Notes under the pieces: generated by a model
What the model was told of the DNA's origin: nothing
The model's database searches: none
The model's input: only the letters and a program-made list of their open reading frames with translations
From: Streptomyces sp. L2
GTDB lineage: Bacteria > Actinomycetota > Actinomycetes > Streptomycetales > Streptomycetaceae
Length of the DNA stretch: 64,000 bases
NCBI RefSeq assembly: GCF_004124325.1
Contig: NZ_QBDT01000001.1
Coordinates: 6,820,001 to 6,884,000, forward strand
Direction: 5' to 3'
Shown: one piece after another, positions 26,088 through 35,019 of the stretch
How positions within the stretch are numbered: position 1 is the stretch's first letter
Layout: every line of letters begins with the position of its first letter
Program-made: the position numbers and the translations under genes

Positions 26088-27215
26088 ATGGCGTTCGGCT
26101 GGATCGACGAGCAGGCGGAGGCGCGGCGCCGGGCCGGTCTCGTACGGACCCTGCGCCCGCGCCCCGCCGACTCGCCGCTGCTGGACCTGGCGAGCAACGA
26201 CTACCTGGGCCTCGCCCACCACCCCGAGGTCGCCGACGGGGCGGCAGCGGCCGCTCGGACCTGGGGCGGCGGCTCCACCGGCTCCCGGCTGGTCACCGGC
26301 ACCACCGAGCTGCACACCGAGCTGGAGCGCGAGCTGGCGGACTTCTGCGGCTTCGAGGCGGCGCTGGTCTTCTCCTCCGGCTACGCGGCCAACCTGGCCG
26401 CGGTCACCGCGCTCGGCCCGCACGGCTCCCTGATCGTCTCCGACGCGGGCAATCACGCCTCGCTCATCGACGGCTGCCGGCTCGCCCGGGGCACCACCCA
26501 GGTGGTCGGGCACGCCGACCCCGAGGCCGTGCGCAAGGCGCTGGGCACGCACGACGGCGCGGCGATCGCCGTATCCGACACGGTGTTCTCGGTGGACGGC
26601 GACCAGGCGCCGCTGGCCGCGCTGGCCGACGCGTGCCGGGAGTACGGCGCCGGCCTGGTCGTGGACGACGCCCATGGACTCGGCGTGCTGGGCGACGGCG
26701 GCCGGGGCGCGCCGCAGGCGGCCGGGCTCGCGGGCGCGGACGACGTGGTCGTCACGGCCACCCTGTCCAAGTCGCTGGGCAGCCAGGGTGGCGTGGTGCT
26801 CGGTCCGGCCCGGGTGATCGGCCACCTGGTCAACGCGGCTCGCACCTTCATCTTCGACACCGGCCTCGCCCCGGCGGCGGCCGGCGCCGCCCTGGCGGCC
26901 CTGCGGCTGCTGCGCCGCGAGCCGGAGCGGGCCGCGCGGGCCCGCGAAGTCGCCGCGGAACTGCACGCACGGCTGACCGCCGCGGGTCTGGAGGCGGTAC
27001 GTCCGGACGCCGCGGTGGTCTCCGTGCGGGCCCCGTCCCCGGAGCAGGCCGTGCGCTGGGCGGCGGACTGCCGTACGGCCGGGCTGGCCGTGGGCTGTTT
27101 CCGTCCTCCCTCCGTGCCCGACGGCATCTCACGGCTCAGGCTGACCGCCCGCGCGGACCTGTCCGGGGCCGAGATCGAACGCGCTGTACGAGTGATCGGC
27201 GAGACTCGACCATGA
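26088..27215 (+). CDS. bioF: 8-amino-7-oxononanoate synthase
   Basis: 375 residues, ATG at 26088 preceded by GGAGG. Alpha-oxoamine synthase markers: [37 protein letters not shown] and the PLP lysine in [13 protein letters not shown]. It condenses pimeloyl thioester with alanine, the first ring-building step of biotin. It is divergent from bioBAD; no bioC, bioH or bioW is in the window. Confidence 0.96.
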   Translation: MAFGWIDEQAEARRRAGLVRTLRPRPADSPLLDLASNDYLGLAHHPEVADGAAAAARTWGGGSTGSRLVTGTTELHTELERELADFCGFEAALVFSSGYAANLAAVTALGPHGSLIVSDAGNHASLIDGCRLARGTTQVVGHADPEAVRKALGTHDGAAIAVSDTVFSVDGDQAPLAALADACREYGAGLVVDDAHGLGVLGDGGRGAPQAAGLAGADDVVVTATLSKSLGSQGGVVLGPARVIGHLVNAARTFIFDTGLAPAAAGAALAALRLLRREPERAARAREVAAELHARLTAAGLEAVRPDAAVVSVRAPSPEQAVRWAADCRTAGLAVGCFRPPSVPDGISRLRLTARADLSGAEIERAVRVIGETRP

Positions 27216-27272
27216 GTCGGCGTGACACGGCCGGGCGTCGCACGAGTGCCGACGGGGTTTCGTAGGGGCCGG

Positions 27273-27497
27273 TCAGTGGAGCGTGGTCAGGAAGCCCGCC
27301 CAGCTCTCCGGGGAGAAGAGCAGCGCGGGTCCGGCGGGACGCTTGGAGTCGCGCACGGCGAGCAGTCCGGCCCCGCGGCCGGAGTGCGGCCGGGCCGTCT
27401 CCACGCAGTTGTTCGCGCCCGTGCTGTAGCTGCTGCGCAGCCATCGCACGCCGTGCAGATCGGTGCTGGAAGGGACGTTCCGAGGCAGTGCGGTCAT
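27273..27497 (-). CDS. DUF397-domain protein
   Basis: 74 residues from the ATG at 27497, with GAGGAGG upstream. The pattern WLRSSYSTGANNCVETA and VRDSKRPAGPALLFSPESW is the DUF397 signature. In streptomycetes such proteins sit beside XRE regulators with a DUF5753 domain and HATPase proteins, as at whiJ/abaA-type loci, and appear to antagonise the DNA-binding partner. The XRE gene ends 10 bp upstream. Confidence 0.92.
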   Translation of the reverse strand: MTALPRNVPSSTDLHGVRWLRSSYSTGANNCVETARPHSGRGAGLLAVRDSKRPAGPALLFSPESWAGFLTTLH

Positions 27498-27507
27498 GGT
27501 GCCTCCT

Positions 27508-28368
27508 CTACGCGCCGTCACCTATCGCGGTGATGTAATCCACCGAGTCCTCGGGTGAAAGGGCGTGGATCCGAAGGGTGTTGAAGGCCTCCCCATACGC
27601 CTGGAGGTCTTCTTTCCGTTCCAGATAGAGGCTACTCGTCAACTGGTCCAGAACAACCACGTCCAGATCAGAAGTGCTCGGAAAGGAGAAGATAACGAAA
27701 GGGCCGGTGAGGCCGACATGCGCCCCGGTCGCGAACGGCAGTACCTGGAGCCTGACTTGGGGCAACTGCGCCGCCTCCGCCAGCCGCTTCAGCTGACGGG
27801 CCATCACCTCTGGTCCGCCCACCTCGCGCCGGAGCACCGCCTCGTCCAGCACCGCGCTCAGCCGCAGCGGGGGATCCGAGCGCAGCACGTCCTGCCGGGC
27901 CAGGCGCACCTCCACCAGCGCGTCCAGCCGCTCCTCGTCCAGGCCCTCCACCGCGGACCGGGTCACCGCGCGGGCGTACTCGGGGGTCTGCAGCAGCCCC
28001 GGCACCACCGTGGTCTCCAGGGTGCGCATGCCGCTCGCCTGCGACTCCAGGCTGATGAAGTCCCGGTAGGCCGGGGGCAGGATCCCCCGGTAGGCGTGCC
28101 ACCAGCGGTGCCGGGCGCTCGCGTGCTCCGACCCCGCCAACCCCAGAAGTAACTCGCGCAGTTGCCCGTCGTCGACCCCGTAGGTGTCGAGGAGTAACCG
28201 CACATCGGCCGGTTTCACCCCGCTGGCGCCGGTCTCGATACGGCTCACCTTCGACTGGTGCCAGCCCACCAGGCGGGCCGCGTCACCACTCGTGAGCCCC
28301 GCCCCGGTGCGCAGCGCGCGCAGTTCGGCGCCCAGTTTGCGGCGCCGCACCGCGGGACCGTTCTGCAT
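27508..28368 (-). CDS. XRE-family regulator with DUF5753 domain (WhiJ-like)
   Basis: 286 residues from the ATG at 28368, preferred to 28389 because GAGGAG stands at proper distance. Residues 12-70 are an XRE helix-turn-helix (SGDAARLVGWHQSKVSRIETG); residues 100-280 match DUF5753 (VPGLLQTPEYARAV, LSAVLDEAVLRR). With the adjacent DUF397 and HATPase genes it forms the standard streptomycete trio connected with development. An AT-rich palindrome in the divergent gap may be its operator. Confidence 0.93.
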   Translation of the reverse strand: MQNGPAVRRRKLGAELRALRTGAGLTSGDAARLVGWHQSKVSRIETGASGVKPADVRLLLDTYGVDDGQLRELLLGLAGSEHASARHRWWHAYRGILPPAYRDFISLESQASGMRTLETTVVPGLLQTPEYARAVTRSAVEGLDEERLDALVEVRLARQDVLRSDPPLRLSAVLDEAVLRREVGGPEVMARQLKRLAEAAQLPQVRLQVLPFATGAHVGLTGPFVIFSFPSTSDLDVVVLDQLTSSLYLERKEDLQAYGEAFNTLRIHALSPEDSVDYITAIGDGA

Positions 28369-28453
28369 GGGCTCCTCCTCACTCGCCATTACTCCTTACG
28401 GGCCGCCCAAATACGCTCTGCCGTCGCAGAGTTCACCGCATCGAGCGACAGAT

Positions 28454-28463
28454 ATATGCATAT
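28454..28463. promoter_or_regulatory. AT-rich palindrome ATATGCATAT in the XRE/HATPase divergent region
   Basis: A perfect 10-bp palindrome inside GATATATGCATATC, strikingly AT-rich in this sequence. It lies between the divergent XRE regulator and HATPase genes, so it is a candidate operator for the XRE protein. Confidence 0.5.
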
Positions 28464-28591
28464 CTTGGTGGATCGCTCCCCGTGACCGGTCCGGTGGTGG
28501 CAGTCTGACGAGGAAGCACCAGTCCGGGACCGTACTCGAACCAGCCGCTCCTTGTCGGACCGCGGCCCCGGGGGAAAGGGACGACGTCGCC

Positions 28592-29050
28592 ATGGCAGAC
28601 CACCTGGAAGCATCCGTCACTCTGCCGAGCGATCCCGCCTCGGTCTCCGCGGCCCGCGCCTACGTGCTGGGCACCCTCGCGGAGTGGGGCCTGCCGTCGG
28701 ACACCGACGCGGCCGACACCGTGCGGCTCATCGTCTCCGAACTGGCCACCAACGCCGTACAGCACACCTTCGGGCAGTCACCCACGTTCACGGTGGACCT
28801 CGCCCTGGACCGTGACGAGGACCTGCGCATCGGCGTCACGGACAGTCACCCGCGCTTCCCGAAGAGACTCCCGGCGGCCGTCCAGCAGGACAACGGCCGC
28901 GGCATGGTCATCATCCGCTGGCTCACCGCCGAGTGCGGCGGCAGGCTCCGGGTCCGGCCCACGCGCGAGGGCGGCAAGACGGTGCTGATCGAACTGCCCT
29001 GGACGGCCCCCGCGGAACCGGTACCGGCCGCGGGCCAGCAGGAAACCTAG
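28592..29050 (+). CDS. ATP-binding protein, HATPase_c (anti-sigma/SpoIIAB-like)
   Basis: 152 residues from the ATG at 28592. The N box IVSELATNAVQHT and G1/G2-type segments IGVTDSHPRFP and NGRGMVIIRWL mark a GHKL ATPase of the anti-sigma regulatory type. Such proteins bind anti-anti-sigma factors or sigma factors. It belongs functionally with the divergent XRE and DUF397 genes. A purine-rich GGGGGAAAGGGA lies upstream. Confidence 0.9.
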   Translation: MADHLEASVTLPSDPASVSAARAYVLGTLAEWGLPSDTDAADTVRLIVSELATNAVQHTFGQSPTFTVDLALDRDEDLRIGVTDSHPRFPKRLPAAVQQDNGRGMVIIRWLTAECGGRLRVRPTREGGKTVLIELPWTAPAEPVPAAGQQET

Positions 29051-29105
29051 GGCGGGCCGGCGGGCGCTAAGGGCCGGCGGTATAGCACGCGCGTGCCCCC
29101 CGTCC

Positions 29106-29215
29106 GGGAGAGCGGGCGCGTGGCCCCGCCCGGGAGAGCACGGGCGCGGCCCCCCCGACAGGGAGAGCGGGCGCGTGGCCCCCGCCCGGGAGAGCACGGG
29201 CGCGGCCCCCTCCGG
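29106..29215. repeat. 55-bp tandem repeat, two copies
   Basis: GGGAGAGC recurs at 29106, 29132, 29161 and 29188; two 55-bp copies (29106-29160, 29161-29215) are each made of two related half-units. It fills the gap between the convergent HATPase and NlpC/P60 genes. Confidence 0.85.
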
Positions 29216-29244
29216 AGCCGCGCCGCTCACCGCATGGAGCCGGG

Positions 29245-29718
29245 TCAGCTGACCCGGCCGTACCAGACGTGGTTCGTCCAGAGTTTCTCCAGCTTCACCA
29301 CTTCCCCCGTCCTCGGTGCGTGCCAGATCTTTCCCTTCCCGGCGTAGATGCCGACGTGGTAGACGCTGGATCCATAGTGAAAGAACACCAGGTCGCCCGG
29401 TTTTCGGTGGTCGGCCGAGACGTGGTGCGTCCGGTTGTACTGCTGCGCCGCCGTGCGGGGCAGCTTCTTGCCCGCCTTCTTGAACGAGTACAGCGTGAGC
29501 CCGGAGCAGTCGAACCTGCGCGGCCCGGTGGCCCCCCACTGGTACGGGGAGCCCTTCTTGGACGCCGCGACCCGGAGGGCCTTCGTCGCCATGGTGGCGG
29601 CCGAGGCGTCGGCGGACAGACCCGGCGCCACGATGGTGCCGCCCACGGCGGCGAGGGTGAGGGCAGAGGCCGTACCGGCACGTGCCATCAGCGACGGGAC
29701 ACGATTGAGCGCAGTCAT
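29245..29718 (-). CDS. secreted NlpC/P60 peptidoglycan hydrolase
   Basis: 157 residues from the ATG at 29718. A signal peptide spans about residues 1-40 (ASALTLAAVGGTIVAPGL, cleavage near ADASA). The NlpC/P60 domain shows the catalytic Cys in RFDCSGLT, the His in YHVGIYAG and a third residue near HAPRTG. It should cleave the stem peptide (D-Glu to meso-DAP or LL-DAP). It stands behind a ydaO-type leader, matching the known control of streptomycete cell-wall hydrolases by c-di-AMP. Confidence 0.94.
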   Translation of the reverse strand: MTALNRVPSLMARAGTASALTLAAVGGTIVAPGLSADASAATMATKALRVAASKKGSPYQWGATGPRRFDCSGLTLYSFKKAGKKLPRTAAQQYNRTHHVSADHRKPGDLVFFHYGSSVYHVGIYAGKGKIWHAPRTGEVVKLEKLWTNHVWYGRVS

Positions 29719-29734
29719 GCGCAACCCTTCGTCA

Positions 29735-29925
29735 GCCGCCTGTGAAGGATGACCTGTCGGATTCGGGCTGGCGAAGTTGCCCGGTCGCGTTCTCGCGACT
29801 TCACCCCAAGGGCTGCGCGGCACATCCGCCCGTCTGCGACGAACGTCCGTGCCGGCGACCCGTCTTGCTCGGGTCCTCCACTCCTGCCGATCCACTCCTG
29901 TCGACCGGTCGTCCGGGCGGCGGCA
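29735..29925 (-). ncRNA. c-di-AMP (ydaO/yuaA) riboswitch leader
   Basis: On the minus strand, upstream of the NlpC/P60 gene, the leader contains the ydaO-motif blocks GGGGTGAAGTCGCG (about 29797-29807 region), then GGGCAACTTCGCC, CCCGAATCCGACAGG and CACAGGCGG, in the right order and ending 13-17 nt before the start codon. This matches the conserved 3' half of the motif strongly; the 5' half (AGGACCCGAGC onward) is my estimate, so the left limit on the RNA (about 29925) is approximate. In this class c-di-AMP binding lowers expression of wall hydrolases. Confidence 0.82.
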
Positions 29926-30217
29926 GGACTCGGCGTCCGCCCGGACCGCCCCGCCGCTGCGGCGGGGGCTTGTCGTCAGTCAGGGATCTTCACTCACACG
30001 TGTCCGAAAATCCCAACGGAACCGCCCCTTTGTGGCGTTACTCACCACTCGCCCGTTCGGGTGGACTTCACTGTGTTCGAGACATCGTCAGGTGCCGTAC
30101 GCGGCCCCGGACCTGGCCCAAAACCTTCGGCTGCGCCGAACGGCCCAATTCGGCGCGCAAGCCGGCCGACCCTCGAAAAAGACAGTAAAAATGCTGAAAA
30201 TACGCCGGACGTGGGTC

Positions 30218-30254
30218 CGTCGTTCGGGCCGTTTCAACTCCGGCCCGAACGACG
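30218..30254 (-). terminator. strong hairpin terminator downstream of the small gene at 30312-30656
   Basis: CGTCGTTCGGGCC (30218-30230) and GGCCCGAACGACG (30242-30254) are perfect 13-bp complements with an 11-nt loop. Reading on the minus strand the stem is followed by T-rich stretches (TATTTTC, ATTTTTA, CTTTTT) at 30174-30203. It lies 58 bp past the stop of the gene at 30312. The region 29926-30311 is otherwise gene-free; it also has a short CCCCGCCG/CGGCGGGG hairpin (29949-29967) and an AT-rich patch near 30170-30210, where the riboswitch promoter may lie nearby. Confidence 0.75.
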
Positions 30255-30311
30255 TGCCGAGGGGAGCTGCGGGACGGATCCGCCGAGCCTGGCATCGGCC
30301 GGCGGGACCGG

Positions 30312-30656
30312 TCAGCCCGGCCCGCCGGGCGGCAGGATGAGGCGTGCGGTGCGCCGCTCGCCGTCCAGCACGCGCATCGCCCGCGCCAGGGTCTCCCCGT
30401 GCGGTTCCGTCTCGCCGCGCCGGTGCATCAGGGCGAGCGCGTCCCGCAACTCCTCCGCCTTGCGCACCAGGGCCTGAGCGGCTCGCAGAGCGCGGTAGGT
30501 GTCGGCGTCCCGGGCCGGATTGACGCGGCCCAGCAGGTCGACCACGTCCAGGTACCGGTCGACCAGCTCACCCTCCGCGCGCGTCAGCGCGGGCAGAGGC
30601 GGGAGTTCCTCGGGCAGCACCGGCGGCTCACCGCGCGCCCGGAGTGCCCGGAGCAC
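30312..30656 (-). CDS. small helical protein of unknown function
   Basis: 114 residues from a GTG at 30656. Apart from a Pro-rich start it is nearly all charged helix ([44 protein letters not shown]). I do not recognise it. It overlaps the 3' end of the ClpP-like gene by 29 bp in another frame, which suggests coupled expression and perhaps a functional link to that protein. A strong terminator follows. Confidence 0.65.
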   Translation of the reverse strand: MLRALRARGEPPVLPEELPPLPALTRAEGELVDRYLDVVDLLGRVNPARDADTYRALRAAQALVRKAEELRDALALMHRRGETEPHGETLARAMRVLDGERRTARLILPPGGPG

Positions 30657-31317
30657 CCGGTGCGCCCGGAGCGGTCGGATCGCCCGGCGTACCCGGAACG
30701 GTCGGCGCGGCCCCGCGCCGCGGTACGACGCCGTCCACCAGGCCGTACTCCACGGCCGCCGGGGCGTCCAGCACGAGCACCCGTTCCAGATCGTCGCGGA
30801 CCCGCTCCGCGCCGCGCCCGGTGTGCCGGGCGAGCAGTTCCTCCATCAGCGCGCGCACCCGGGCCAACTCCTCCGCCTGGATGGCCAGATCGCTCGGCAT
30901 GCCCGTCACCGGCTCGGACAGGGAGGGCTGTTCGAGCACGATGCGCGCGCCCGGCAGAGCGAACCGTTTCCCCGGTGTCCCCGCCGCGAGCAGTACCGCC
31001 GCGGCCGAGGCGGCCTGCCCGAGGCAGTAGGTGGCCACGTCGCAACTGACGTACCGCATCGTGTCGTAGACGGCTGTCATCGCGCTGTGCGAGCCGCCCG
31101 GGCAGTTCAGGTACAGCGAGATGTCCCGGTCCGGGGCGGCGTGTTCGAGCTGCATGAACTGTGCCGTCACATCGATGGCGGCCGTGTCGTCGAGGTGGGT
31201 GCCGAGGAAGACGATCCGCTCGTCGAACAGCTTCGAGTACGGATCGAGCGTGCGGTGACCGGAGCGGGTGCGCTCGGTGAATTCGGGCAGGACGTGGCGG
31301 GCGGACGGTCGGGACAT
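30628..31317 (-). CDS. ClpP-family protein with altered catalytic triad
   Basis: 229 residues from the ATG at 31317. Fold and oligomer regions are typical ClpP ([21 protein letters not shown]). The nucleophile Ser is kept in [14 protein letters not shown]. The catalytic His, normally in the IHQP motif, is Glu (RIVLEQPSL), and the Asp, normally in TDRD, aligns with Glu (DLER). It may be inactive alone and act in a mixed ring, as described for other degenerate ClpP paralogues. A Pro/Gly/Ala tail of about 25 residues is added. Divergent from a Phd-type antitoxin gene. Confidence 0.88.
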   Translation of the reverse strand: MSRPSARHVLPEFTERTRSGHRTLDPYSKLFDERIVFLGTHLDDTAAIDVTAQFMQLEHAAPDRDISLYLNCPGGSHSAMTAVYDTMRYVSCDVATYCLGQAASAAAVLLAAGTPGKRFALPGARIVLEQPSLSEPVTGMPSDLAIQAEELARVRALMEELLARHTGRGAERVRDDLERVLVLDAPAAVEYGLVDGVVPRRGAAPTVPGTPGDPTAPGAPGAPGTPGAR

Positions 31318-31370
31318 GCGTGTACCCCTCCTCGCGGCCGGGCCTCCGTCGGCCCCGCGGCTGTAAAAAA

Positions 31371-31376
31371 TGTACA
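31371..31376. promoter_or_regulatory. TGTACA core of a probable YefM/Phd operator
   Basis: TGTACA followed by the near-palindrome GACGTACgcaACGTACGTGAC (31378-31398) lies in the 97-bp gap between the clpP-like gene and the antitoxin gene. YefM-type antitoxins are known to bind inverted repeats with TGTACA cores, so autoregulation, and possibly control of the ClpP paralogue, is inferred. Confidence 0.55.
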
Positions 31377-31402
31377 GGACGTACGCAACGTACGTGACGC
31401 GA

Positions 31403-31408
31403 TAGGAT
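31403..31408 (+). promoter_or_regulatory. -10 element TAGGAT of the antitoxin gene
   Basis: TAGGAT ends 6 bp before the ATG at 31415, so the message is probably leaderless; no ribosome site is needed or seen. The -35 region overlaps the TGTACA/ACGTACG elements. Confidence 0.5.
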
Positions 31409-31414
31409 GGGGGC

Positions 31415-31693
31415 ATGGCCTACGAGATTCCGGTGACGCAAGCCAGGGCCGAGCTGGCCGACCTGATCAACCGGGTGGTGTACGGCGATGAGCGCGTCGT
31501 CGTCACACGGCACGGCAAGCCGCTCGTCGCGCTCGTCTCGGCCGCCGATCTCGAACGGCTGGACGCGCTCGACGAGCCGGCCGAGGAGCAGGTGATCAGC
31601 TCGGTGTCCGGGGTCCACGAGGTCAGGCCCGCCGCCCCGGAACGCCAGAGGTTCGGGATCGCCGCCGAGCACCGGGGACCTGGCGTGTCCTGA
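31415..31693 (+). CDS. Phd/YefM-family antitoxin, no toxin gene adjacent
   Basis: 92 residues. The N-terminal domain [18 protein letters not shown] and [21 protein letters not shown] is a textbook Phd/YefM fold that binds DNA. The C-terminal 30 residues would contact a toxin, but the next gene in this direction is ureA, 300 bp away, and no RelE/YoeB/Doc frame is seen. It may be an orphan that now regulates only itself and the divergent clpP-like gene. Confidence 0.92.
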   Translation: MAYEIPVTQARAELADLINRVVYGDERVVVTRHGKPLVALVSAADLERLDALDEPAEEQVISSVSGVHEVRPAAPERQRFGIAAEHRGPGVS

Positions 31694-31821
31694 ACGGGGC
31701 ACGGGGCACGGGGTGCGAGGGGCGTGGCGTCGTCGGCGTACGTGCCGTCAATTCCCGTACCCGCGCCGCCTGTCCGGTATGGGCGAACCCAAGTCGCGGT
31801 CATCCGCCGCTCAAAGCCTGG

Positions 31822-31837
31822 TTAACGTCGTTGAAAC
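31822..31837. promoter_or_regulatory. GlnR-type box upstream of the urease operon
   Basis: TTAAC-n6-GAAAC (31822-31826 and 31833-31837) matches the streptomycete GlnR half-site consensus gTnAC-n6-GaAAC with one mismatch. It is 158 bp before ureA in the 300-bp gap 31694-31994, which has no gene. GlnR control of ureA is reported in S. coelicolor, so nitrogen regulation here is expected. Confidence 0.7.
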
Positions 31838-31994
31838 TCCGGCGCCTTAGTCTGCCGATCCACGTCACCAGGGGTTTTTCTGCCCGGGTTGCCCCCGCTC
31901 GGGCAGTTTGTCTGTGTGTTACACCTGTCCCCGTCGCGGTGGCTGCGGCAACCGGACCCCGCACGGTCCGGAGCAAGGACCTGTGAGGTGGGAC

Positions 31995-32297
31995 GTGCAA
32001 CTATCTCCGCACGAGCAAGAGAGGCTGCTCATCCATGTGGCGGCCGACGTGGCCGAGAAGCGCCGGGCCCGCGGGCTCCGGCTCAACCACCCCGAAGCGG
32101 TCGCCCTCATCACATCGCACGTCCTGGAAGGCGCCCGTGACGGCCGTACCGTCGCCGAGCTGATGTCGTCCGGCCGCAAGGTCCTCATCCGCGACGAGGT
32201 CATGGACGGCGTCCCCGAGATGATCCACGACGTGCAGGTCGAGGCCACCTTCCCGGACGGCACCAAGCTCGTGACCGTCCACGACCCGATCGTCTGA
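31995..32297 (+). CDS. ureA: urease gamma subunit
   Basis: 100 residues from the GTG at 31995 (GAGGTGGGAC just before). It starts [20 protein letters not shown] and contains [21 protein letters not shown], both diagnostic of the gamma subunit. With UreB and UreC it forms the nickel urease that hydrolyses urea to ammonia and carbon dioxide. First gene of ureABCFGD; ureB starts 10 bp downstream. Confidence 0.97.
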   Translation: MQLSPHEQERLLIHVAADVAEKRRARGLRLNHPEAVALITSHVLEGARDGRTVAELMSSGRKVLIRDEVMDGVPEMIHDVQVEATFPDGTKLVTVHDPIV

Positions 32298-32307
32298 GGG
32301 GGCCGCC

Positions 32308-32619
32308 GTGATTCCCGGAGAGCTGCTCTTCGCCGACGACCCCGTCCACTGCAACGAGGGCCGCGAGGTGACCAGCCTGACCGTCCTGAACGCCGCCGAC
32401 CGGCCGGTTCAGGTCGGCTCCCACTACCACTTCGCCGAGGCCAACCCCGGCCTGGAGTTCGACCGAGCAGCCGCGCGCGGCAAGCGGCTGAACGTGGCCG
32501 CCGGCACCGCCGTACGCTTCGAGCCCGGCGTCCCCGTCGAAGTGGAACTCGTGCCCCTCGCCGGCGCCCGGATCGTGCCCGGACTGCGCGGGGAGACCGG
32601 AGGCGCGCTCGATGCCTGA
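32308..32619 (+). CDS. ureB: urease beta subunit
   Basis: 103 residues from the GTG at 32308 with GAGGGGG upstream. [19 protein letters not shown] and [18 protein letters not shown] are family hallmarks. Structural subunit of urease. It overlaps the start of ureC by 8 bp. Confidence 0.97.
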   Translation: MIPGELLFADDPVHCNEGREVTSLTVLNAADRPVQVGSHYHFAEANPGLEFDRAAARGKRLNVAAGTAVRFEPGVPVEVELVPLAGARIVPGLRGETGGALDA

Positions 32620-34333
32620 GGTCTCCCGCGCCGCCTACGCCGACCTGTTCGGCCCCACCACCGGCGACCGGATCCGGCTCGCCGACACCGATCTGCTGAT
32701 CGAGATCGAGGAGGACCGCGCCGGCGGCCCCGGCGGCAGCGGCGACGAGGCCGTCTTCGGCGGCGGCAAGGTCATCCGCGAGTCCATGGGCCAGTCCCGG
32801 GCCACCCGCGCCGACGGCACCCCCGACACCGTCGTCACCGGCGTCGTCATCGTCGACCACTGGGGCATCGTCAAGGCCGACGTCGGCATCCGGGACGGCC
32901 TGATCACCGGCATCGGCAAGGCCGGCAACCCGGACACCATGGACGGCGTCCACCCCGACCTCGTCATCGGACCCGAGACCGAGATCATCGCGGGCAACGG
33001 GCGGATCCTCACCGCCGGCGCCATCGACGCGCACGTGCACTTCATCTGCCCGCAGGTCGCCGACGAGGCTCTCGCCTCCGGCATCACCACGCTCGTCGGC
33101 GGCGGCACCGGACCGGCCGAGGGGTCCAAGGCGACCACGGTCACGCCCGGCCCCTGGCACCTCGCCCGGATGTTCGAGGCGATGGAGGCGTACCCGGTCA
33201 ACGTCGGATTCCTCGGCAAGGGCAACACCGTCTCCCACGAGGCGATGTTCTCCCAGATCCGCGGCGGCGCCCTCGGCCTGAAGCTGCACGAGGACTGGGG
33301 GTCCACCCCGGCCGTCATCGACGCGGCGCTCACCGTCGCGGACCGGACCGGCGTCCAGGTCGCCATCCACACGGACACCCTCAACGAGGCCGGCTTCGTC
33401 GGCGACACCCTCGCGGCGATCGCCGGCCGGAGCATCCACTCGTACCACACCGAGGGCGCCGGCGGCGGGCACGCACCCGACATCATGACCGTGGTCTCCG
33501 AGCCGCACGTGCTGCCCAGCTCGACCAACCCGACCCGCCCGTTCACCGTCAACACCGTCGAGGAACACCTCGACATGCTGATGGTCTGCCACCACCTCAA
33601 CCCGGCCGTCCCCGAGGACCTCGCGTTCGCCGAGTCCCGGATCCGGCCGTCCACCATCGGCGCCGAGGACGTCCTGCACGACCTCGGGGCGATCTCGATC
33701 ATCTCCTCCGACTCCCAGGCCATGGGCCGCGTCGGCGAGGTGATCATGCGGACCTGGCAGACCGCCCACGTCATGAAGGGCAGGCGCGGCGCTTTGCCGG
33801 GCGACACCCGCGCCGACAACCACCGGGTACGGCGCTACGTCGCCAAGTACACGATCAACCCGGCCCTCGCCCAGGGCCTCGCCGGCCGGATCGGTTCGGT
33901 CGAGACCGGCAAGCTCGCCGACCTGGTGCTGTGGGAGCCCGCCTTCTTCGGGGTCAAGCCGCTCCTCGTGCTCAAGGGCGGCCAGATCGCCTACGCGCAG
34001 ATGGGCGACGCCAACGCGTCGATCCCCACGCCGCAACCGGTGCTGCCCCGCCCGATGTTCGGCGCGATCGGCCGCGCGCCGGCCTCGAACTCGGTGAACT
34101 TCGTGGCACCGTCGGCGATCGAGGACGGGCTGCCGGAACGCCTTCGGCTCGGCAGGCGGTTCGTGGCGATCGAGTCCACCCGCACGGTCGGCAAGGCCGA
34201 CATGCGGGAGAACGACGCCCGCCCGGACGTGCGCGTCGACCCCGACAGTTTCGCCGTGCGCATCGACGGCGAACTCGTCGAGGCCACTCCGGCCGTCGAA
34301 CTTCCCATGGCCCAGCGGTACTTCCTCTTCTGA
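32612..34333 (+). CDS. ureC: urease alpha subunit
   Basis: 573 residues, full length. Nickel ligands and active-site residues are all visible: AIDAHVHFI (two His), the carbamylated Lys in GLKLHEDWG, His in VAIHTDT, His in [13 protein letters not shown], the flap Cys-His in MVCHHLNP, and Asp in SSDSQAMGR. Catalytic subunit of urease. Its stop overlaps the ureF ATG by one base. Confidence 0.98.
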   Translation: MPEVSRAAYADLFGPTTGDRIRLADTDLLIEIEEDRAGGPGGSGDEAVFGGGKVIRESMGQSRATRADGTPDTVVTGVVIVDHWGIVKADVGIRDGLITGIGKAGNPDTMDGVHPDLVIGPETEIIAGNGRILTAGAIDAHVHFICPQVADEALASGITTLVGGGTGPAEGSKATTVTPGPWHLARMFEAMEAYPVNVGFLGKGNTVSHEAMFSQIRGGALGLKLHEDWGSTPAVIDAALTVADRTGVQVAIHTDTLNEAGFVGDTLAAIAGRSIHSYHTEGAGGGHAPDIMTVVSEPHVLPSSTNPTRPFTVNTVEEHLDMLMVCHHLNPAVPEDLAFAESRIRPSTIGAEDVLHDLGAISIISSDSQAMGRVGEVIMRTWQTAHVMKGRRGALPGDTRADNHRVRRYVAKYTINPALAQGLAGRIGSVETGKLADLVLWEPAFFGVKPLLVLKGGQIAYAQMGDANASIPTPQPVLPRPMFGAIGRAPASNSVNFVAPSAIEDGLPERLRLGRRFVAIESTRTVGKADMRENDARPDVRVDPDSFAVRIDGELVEATPAVELPMAQRYFLF

Positions 34334-35019
34334 TGGCCGCCTCTACGTCACGGGCGGCGCTGCTCGTCCTGGCCGACGGCCGGTTTCCCGCCGGGGGACA
34401 CGCCCACTCCGGCGGGGCGGAGGCCGCGGTCAAGGCGGGCCGGATCACCTCGGCCGCGAGCCTGGAGGCGTTCTGCCGAGGGCGGCTGCACACCGCGGGG
34501 CTGGTGGCGGGGGCGCTGGCGGCCGCCGCCGCGCTGGGGTGCGATCCGCGGGAGCTGGACGCGGCGGCGGACGCGCGGACGCCCTCACCGGCGTTGCGGA
34601 GTGCCGCGCGGCGGCTCGGGCGGCAGTTGACGCGGGCGGCGCGGGCGAGCTGGCCTTCGGCCGGACTCGATGCTCTGGCGGGGGAGTTCCCCAAGGGGGC
34701 TCATCAGCCGGTGGTGCTGGGGGTGGCCGCGCGGGCGGCGGGGCTCGGGGCGGAGGATGCCGCGTACTGCGCGGTGTACGAGAGCGTGAGTGGGGCGGCG
34801 AGCGCTGTGGTGCGGTTGCTGAGCCTCGATCCGTTCGATGCGAGTGGGGTGTTGGCGCGGTTGGCGCCGGAGATGGACGGGGTCGTGGAGGGGGCGGTGT
34901 CGGCGGCGCGGCGGGTGGGGGTGGAGGGGGTTGCCGCTCTGCCTGCGGCGTCCGGGCCTCTGCTGGAGGTGGGGGCGCAGTGGCATGCGGGGTGGGGTGT
35001 GCGGTTGTTCGCCTCCTGA
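34333..35019 (+). CDS. ureF: urease accessory protein UreF
   Basis: 228 residues from the ATG at 34333. The N-terminal [21 protein letters not shown] matches UreF; the rest is helical as usual. UreF acts with UreG and UreD in nickel delivery and gates GTP hydrolysis. It is followed by a 170-bp gap with repeats before ureG, unusual in an otherwise overlapping operon. Confidence 0.95.
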   Translation: MAASTSRAALLVLADGRFPAGGHAHSGGAEAAVKAGRITSAASLEAFCRGRLHTAGLVAGALAAAAALGCDPRELDAAADARTPSPALRSAARRLGRQLTRAARASWPSAGLDALAGEFPKGAHQPVVLGVAARAAGLGAEDAAYCAVYESVSGAASAVVRLLSLDPFDASGVLARLAPEMDGVVEGAVSAARRVGVEGVAALPAASGPLLEVGAQWHAGWGVRLFAS

